A DNA stretch of 52,435 bases from positions 1-52,435 of the forward strand of contig DGQK01000046.1 of the NCBI GenBank assembly GCA_002390745.1, read 5' to 3'. This document shows positions 48,708-52,435 of this stretch, in pieces; the stretch's first letter is position 1, and each line of letters begins with the position of its first letter. The position numbers and the translations under genes are program-made. The notes below the pieces were generated by a model. That model did not search any database and was not told where the DNA came from. It saw nothing but the letters and a program-made list of their open reading frames with translations. This DNA is from Bacteroidetes bacterium UBA4416 (lineage in GTDB: Bacteria; Bacteroidota; Bacteroidia; B-17B0; Aurantibacillaceae).

Positions 48708-50527
48708 AACAGGCGGGACTAATCATTCTATATTTGCTGGCGTTTTTCAGCAGGGGGCTTGCACAGAAAGGCAATGATGAGCAGCTGGCCATGTATTACT
48801 ATGAGCGTAAGGAATACGATAAGGCAGCCGTATATTTTGATAAGCTCTACGACAAGGCCCCCGAAATGTATTACAACAACTACTATAAGTGCCTGGTAGA
48901 GTTAAAGGATTTCGGCAAAGCAGAAAAGATCACGAAAAAGCAGCTGAAGCGCAATGAAGGGGATGTATTCCTTTATGTGCGGCTGGGAAGCATTTACAAA
49001 CTCCAGGGCAATACCGATAAGGAAAAGGAACAGTATACGAAAGCGTTGAAAGAGCTGCCTGCCGAGCAGAGCGCCATTTTTTCGCTGGCACATGCCTTCG
49101 AGGATGCAGGCCTTTACGACTATGGGATCGAGGCCTACAAAAAAGGCCGGAAGGAATTCCCGACAACGTATCCTTTTTATTATGAGATCGCCGACCTTTA
49201 TAAAAAGAAAGGCGACCTGAAAGCGATGATCAACGAATACCTGGATGCTATTGAGTTCCGGGAAAGCGAGCTTTACACGGCCCAGGCGCATCTGCAGCAA
49301 TCGCTGGGCTACGATGATAAGAACGGCGGGCTTAACAATCCTTTACTGAAACAGGAATTGCAAAAGCGCATTCAGAAAAATCCGGATAAGACCGTCTTTG
49401 CGGAGTTCCTGATCTTCCTGCAAAACCAGCAAAAAGATTTTGAAGGGGCCTTTGCGCAAAGCAAGGCGCTTGACAAACGGCTGAAGGAAGACGGCACACG
49501 CATCATGGAGCTGGCAAAGCTCTGTGTCAGCAACGAAAATTATGAGGTAGCCGAAAAATGTTACCAGTACATCATCAGCAAAGGAAAAGAGAATGCCTAT
49601 TATGATATGGCGGTTATCGAAAAACTGAATACCAGCTATGCGCGGATCACCTCAGTGAACAACCCGCCGGTTGCGGAGGTGCTACAGCTCGAAAACAGCA
49701 TCGAGTCAGCGATCCAGGCTTACGGCATCAGCACCCTGACATTGCCCCTTATTAAAAAATCAGCCCTGCTGAAAGCCTATTACCTTGATAAGCCCGGCGA
49801 GGCGATCGAAAGCCTGGAAAATGTCATCTCTCAGTACACCTTCAATAAAACGACGATGGCCGACATCAAGCTCGACCTGGGCGACATGAACCTGCTGGTT
49901 GGAAATATCTGGGACGCCTCGCTTCTGTACTCGCAGGTGGAAAAAGATTTTAAGTATGAGCCGGTGGGCCAGGATGCCAAATTCAGGAATGCAAAGCTGA
50001 GCTTTTACGCTTCCGATTTTAAGTGGGCCAAAACACAGTGTGATGTGTTGAAGGGCGCTACGAGCAAGGTCATTGCCAACGATGCCCTCGATCTGTCGCT
50101 GGTGATCACCGATGCCATCGGCATCGACACGAACGCGGTTCCCCTGAGCATGTTTGCCTCTGCGGAGCTGCTGATCCTTCAGCACCAGTACGACAGGGCG
50201 ATCATGAGGCTCGATAGCATCAATACCCTATTCAGTGAGCATACGCTGGGCGATGATATTTATTACAAGAAAGCGGAGATCTATAAGCGCACCAATCGCT
50301 ACGAAGAGGCGGCTAAAATGTATCACAACATTGTGGAGTTCTATCCTACGGAGCTTTATGGCGATGATGCCTTGTTTAAAGAGGCAGAATTGTATGAGCG
50401 CTACCTGAATGATAAAGAGAAAGCCAAGCAGCTGTACCAGGACGTGCTTACCAAATATCCGGGCAGTATCTACGTGGTAGAAGCGCGGAAGCGGTTCAGG
50501 GACCTGAGAGGCGATGTGGTGAATTGA
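48704..50527 (+). CDS. Secreted tetratricopeptide-repeat protein
   Basis: 607 residues. A signal peptide (LIILYLLAFFSRGLAQ, cut about 20) is followed by many TPR-type units: KEYDKAAVYFDKLYDKAP near 37, GNTDKEKEQYTKALKELP, AGLYDYGIEAYKKGRKEFP, and at the end RYEEAAKMYHNIVEFYP and KAKQLYQDVLTKYP. The first helical block ends near 190, and a second starts near 370, with a less regular stretch between. It should act as a periplasmic scaffold, for example for envelope assembly. Coupled to the upstream lipoprotein by ATGA. Similar TPR genes commonly precede DUF4286 and rsmA in this phylum. Confidence 0.9.
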   Translation: MKQAGLIILYLLAFFSRGLAQKGNDEQLAMYYYERKEYDKAAVYFDKLYDKAPEMYYNNYYKCLVELKDFGKAEKITKKQLKRNEGDVFLYVRLGSIYKLQGNTDKEKEQYTKALKELPAEQSAIFSLAHAFEDAGLYDYGIEAYKKGRKEFPTTYPFYYEIADLYKKKGDLKAMINEYLDAIEFRESELYTAQAHLQQSLGYDDKNGGLNNPLLKQELQKRIQKNPDKTVFAEFLIFLQNQQKDFEGAFAQSKALDKRLKEDGTRIMELAKLCVSNENYEVAEKCYQYIISKGKENAYYDMAVIEKLNTSYARITSVNNPPVAEVLQLENSIESAIQAYGISTLTLPLIKKSALLKAYYLDKPGEAIESLENVISQYTFNKTTMADIKLDLGDMNLLVGNIWDASLLYSQVEKDFKYEPVGQDAKFRNAKLSFYASDFKWAKTQCDVLKGATSKVIANDALDLSLVITDAIGIDTNAVPLSMFASAELLILQHQYDRAIMRLDSINTLFSEHTLGDDIYYKKAEIYKRTNRYEEAAKMYHNIVEFYPTELYGDDALFKEAELYERYLNDKEKAKQLYQDVLTKYPGSIYVVEARKRFRDLRGDVVN

Positions 50528-50592
50528 TCCCTTGGGCGTTTGCGGGATGGTGTTTGAGGATACCAAATCAAAATAGCAAAAAAAGAATTTAT

Positions 50593-50892
50593 ATGTACAT
50601 ATACAGTGTAACAGTTAGCATAGACAAAGACGTAGCCAAAGAATGGCATGGATGGATGAAACGCAAGCACATCCCGGAAGTGATGGAAACAGGCTATTTC
50701 ACCGAATACAAAATGTGTAAGGTCCTGAATGTGGAAGATGAGGGAGAAACCTATTCCACGCAATACACCTTTAAGGAGATGCAGGACATCGAAAACTACC
50801 AAAAGCATGAGGCACCTCGCCTGCAGGCCGATATGAAGCGTCTTTACGAAGGGAAGTACATTGCGTTCCGCACACTGCTGGAAATCGTGTAA
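50593..50892 (+). CDS. DUF4286 protein
   Basis: 99 residues from the ATG at 50593; an in-frame TTG 69 bp upstream would overlap the previous gene and add a non-conserved tail. Family wording is clear: YIYSVTVSIDKDVAKEWHGWMKRKHIPEVM, then TYSTQYTF, then APRLQADMKRLYEGKYIAFRTLLEIV. Fits a small ferredoxin-like alpha/beta fold with no known activity. It lies between the TPR gene and a pair of paralogous genes that precede rsmA. Confidence 0.9.
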   Translation: MYIYSVTVSIDKDVAKEWHGWMKRKHIPEVMETGYFTEYKMCKVLNVEDEGETYSTQYTFKEMQDIENYQKHEAPRLQADMKRLYEGKYIAFRTLLEIV

Positions 50893-50903
50893 GTGATGAA
50901 ATC

Positions 50904-51398
50904 ATGAAACTGCTGCTCCTGCTTTTCTGTTTCGGCTGCTGTTATTCCGGTCTTTCCCAGAAAAGCCTGGTGGCAGATGTCTTTACCCTGGGGCATTTCA
51001 GGCGTTTTCATATTTATCAGAACGAGGAAATGACGTTTAAGCTCAAAGGCAGTTCCCACAAATACCGACATACTCTTGTGGACATGGAGGATAGCGTGCT
51101 CTACATAGAAACAGGGGAATCCATCCCGCTCGGCCATATCAAAAGCATCATCATCGACCGGTCGAATTTCCTGACGCGGATGCTGGCGAGTGGTTTCCGT
51201 GTTGCAGGCATCGGCTACATTGGCATCGATGCATTCAACAACAGCATCAATGGAGAAACGCCTTTATTCAAAGAGCGTGTATTGGTTGCCGGAGCCGGCC
51301 TTTTTGCCCTTGGAGAGATCATCCACCTGCTCAACAAAAAAACGATTCGCCCGGGGAAGCATACCACGCTGAAAATTCTGGACCTGAGCTTGAAATGA
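50904..51398 (+). CDS. Paralogous secreted protein A
   Basis: 164 residues. A signal peptide (LLLLLFCFGCCYSGLSQ) precedes a beta domain with MTFKLKGSSHKYRHTLVDMEDSVL and LGHIKSIII; two hydrophobic stretches follow (about 98-112, 126-142). The next gene encodes a clear relative in the same order (KLKG...RRHKLVNMEDSLL). The start is 11 bp after the DUF4286 stop, and it overlaps its partner by 4 bp (ATGA). No known family name. Probably membrane-associated by the C-terminal helices. Confidence 0.75.
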   Translation: MKLLLLLFCFGCCYSGLSQKSLVADVFTLGHFRRFHIYQNEEMTFKLKGSSHKYRHTLVDMEDSVLYIETGESIPLGHIKSIIIDRSNFLTRMLASGFRVAGIGYIGIDAFNNSINGETPLFKERVLVAGAGLFALGEIIHLLNKKTIRPGKHTTLKILDLSLK

Positions 51399-51919
51399 GA
51401 TGCCTGTTGCTTATAGTGCTTCTCGCCGGCCTTCCGGGCTATTCGCAGAAGATCCTCGACCTGCATTACAGCTCCGTGTTTGGCACAACGAAGTCTTTCC
51501 AGTTCTTTAACAACAGCCGCTTTTCATATAAGCTCAAGGGCGATGTTTTTTACCGCAGGCACAAACTTGTGAATATGGAGGATAGCCTGCTGGTGTTTGA
51601 CAATGATGAGGTGGTGACCTTCAGTCAAATCAAAGCCGTGAAGATACGCGGCGCATCGCTCAGCCCGTATTTCTTTGGGGCCGGAGCCCGGTTCTTCATC
51701 CTGGACACGGGGCACGGCGCCATTTTTGGAAGGCAGCAGGTAGTCAGTGATCAGGCCTTGATCGTATTGGGATCCTGTGTGGCAGGTGGCCTCATCGTGA
51801 AGTATTTTCAGGATAAGCATATCCGCATAAAAAAGAATTCTGTTTTTCGGATTATTGACGCGGATTACCGTAATTTGCAACCTGATTCAAAACCATCATC
51901 CTTTGGCATCACCGGTTAA
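51395..51919 (+). CDS. Paralogous secreted protein B
   Basis: 174 residues. A signal peptide (CLLLIVLLAGLPGYSQ) precedes FSYKLKGDVFYRRHKLVNMEDSLLVFDNDEVVTFSQIKAVKIRG, a region parallel to that in the preceding gene. Two hydrophobic segments (about 90-105 and 120-140) and a basic tail follow. Start overlaps the first paralogue by 4 bp, and the end overlaps the probable rsmA start by 17 bp. The role is unknown; the tandem pair suggests a local duplication. Confidence 0.75.
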   Translation: MRCLLLIVLLAGLPGYSQKILDLHYSSVFGTTKSFQFFNNSRFSYKLKGDVFYRRHKLVNMEDSLLVFDNDEVVTFSQIKAVKIRGASLSPYFFGAGARFFILDTGHGAIFGRQQVVSDQALIVLGSCVAGGLIVKYFQDKHIRIKKNSVFRIIDADYRNLQPDSKPSSFGITG

Positions 51920-52435
51920 AGCAAAAAAACATTTAGGGCAGCATTTTCTTACGGATCTCAACATTGCGCAGAAAATTGTCAACGCGCTTCCCCAGGACGG
52001 TTTGCCGGTGGTGGAGATCGGGCCGGGAACGGGAGTGCTCACCCAATACCTGATCGATCGGGATAACTTTACAGCCTTCGATATCGATACGGAATCCATC
52101 GCTTTCTTAAAGCAAAAATACCCGCAGCACGAAGCCAAAATCCACTACCAGAATTTTCTGGAAGCCGATCTGAGGCCCTTTGCCGCCAAAGGCCCCTTTC
52201 ATATCGTCGGGAATTTTCCTTACAATATCTCCACGCAGATCATGTTTAAGGTGCTGGAGCACCGCAATGATATTACAGCTTTGGTAGGGATGTTCCAAAA
52301 AGAAGTAGCAGAAAGAACGGCAGCTGTTCCTAGAACTAAAGATTACGGAATTCTCTCCGTTTTGGTACAAGCTTATTATGATGTAAAATATCTTTTTACG
52401 GTTCACGAAAACGTTTTTAATCCGCCTCCAAAAGT
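51903..52435 (+). CDS. rsmA: 16S rRNA dimethyladenosine transferase RsmA/KsgA (3' end outside window)
   Basis: The frame is open to the window end (177 codons and 2 bases). The sequence has the RsmA N-terminus VKAKKHLGQHFLTDLNIA, the SAM motif VVEIGPGTGVLTQYL, acidic FDIDTESI, and the catalytic NFPYNIS motif. It dimethylates A1518/A1519 of 16S rRNA in late 30S assembly. The start is uncertain: there is no ATG before the KAKKHLGQHF region, so TTG at 51903 (giving M-ASPVKAKKHLG) is chosen; it overlaps the previous gene by 17 bp. From about 52310 the codons become noticeably AT-richer. Confidence 0.9.
   Translation, partial: MASPVKAKKHLGQHFLTDLNIAQKIVNALPQDGLPVVEIGPGTGVLTQYLIDRDNFTAFDIDTESIAFLKQKYPQHEAKIHYQNFLEADLRPFAAKGPFHIVGNFPYNISTQIMFKVLEHRNDITALVGMFQKEVAERTAAVPRTKDYGILSVLVQAYYDVKYLFTVHENVFNPPPK

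Overview
The window looks like a chromosomal segment of a Bacteroidota bacterium, probably in or near the Chitinophagia; the class is an inference. The evidence is a SprB-repeat adhesin with a gliding-type C-terminal domain, three proteins with type IX secretion (T9SS) C-terminal sorting domains, many lipoproteins, Bacteroidota-style -7 promoter boxes (TAnnTTTG), and several families of dispersed intergenic palindromes. I see no rRNA, tRNA, CRISPR array, prophage or classical insertion sequence. No gene-free stretch exceeds 300 bases.

Layout. 1-12 kb: the 3' end of a SprB-repeat adhesin, lepA, an O-antigen-ligase-like membrane protein, two secreted T9SS proteins, a helical-repeat protein, a GNAT acetyltransferase and a VOC protein. 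12-19 kb: a lipoprotein M1 aminopeptidase, a GxxExxY nuclease-fold gene inside an inverted-repeat cassette, a DPP-IV-type peptidase and peptidase T. 19-25 kb: an FAD monooxygenase / membrane protein / GIN-domain operon divergent from an AraC regulator, then a DHFR-like reductase and aspartate ammonia-lyase. 25-30 kb: a potassium locus (kup, kdpE and a short kdpD). 30-38 kb: a secreted M1 peptidase, a pepA-hypothetical-pdxA operon and recQ. 38-46 kb: envelope proteins, a MacB-type permease, COG3014-like and LpoB-like lipoproteins, a Tyr/Asn/Gly-rich secreted protein, and a LytTR two-component system. 46-52.4 kb: a TCR/Tet-type MFS transporter, then a chain of lipoprotein, TPR, DUF4286 and paired paralogue genes running into rsmA (cut by the window end).

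How genes work together. Peptide use is a recurring theme: an M1 lipoprotein, a T9SS M1 enzyme, DPP-IV, PepT, PepA and AspA could carry peptides from the envelope to fumarate. The potassium locus appears rewired: the KdpD-like kinase keeps only its membrane and kinase half, no kdpFABC is in the window, and an identical 17-bp site resembling the E. coli KdpE operator lies 30-32 bp upstream of a -7-like box in front of both kdpD and kup. The LytTR system seems coupled to its neighbour: a direct-repeat pair resembling LytTR boxes lies upstream of the Tyr/Asn/Gly-rich protein gene, and that protein shares with the sensor kinase a motif (DQNPN-x-QRS-x-x-KY) at the same residues just after the signal peptide.

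The most mobile-looking structure is the GxxExxY cassette (14727-15343). Its 27-bp inverted ends match at 25 of 27 positions, and a 17-bp piece of its right end recurs in a gene-less, MITE-like copy about 3 kb upstream (11768-11912).
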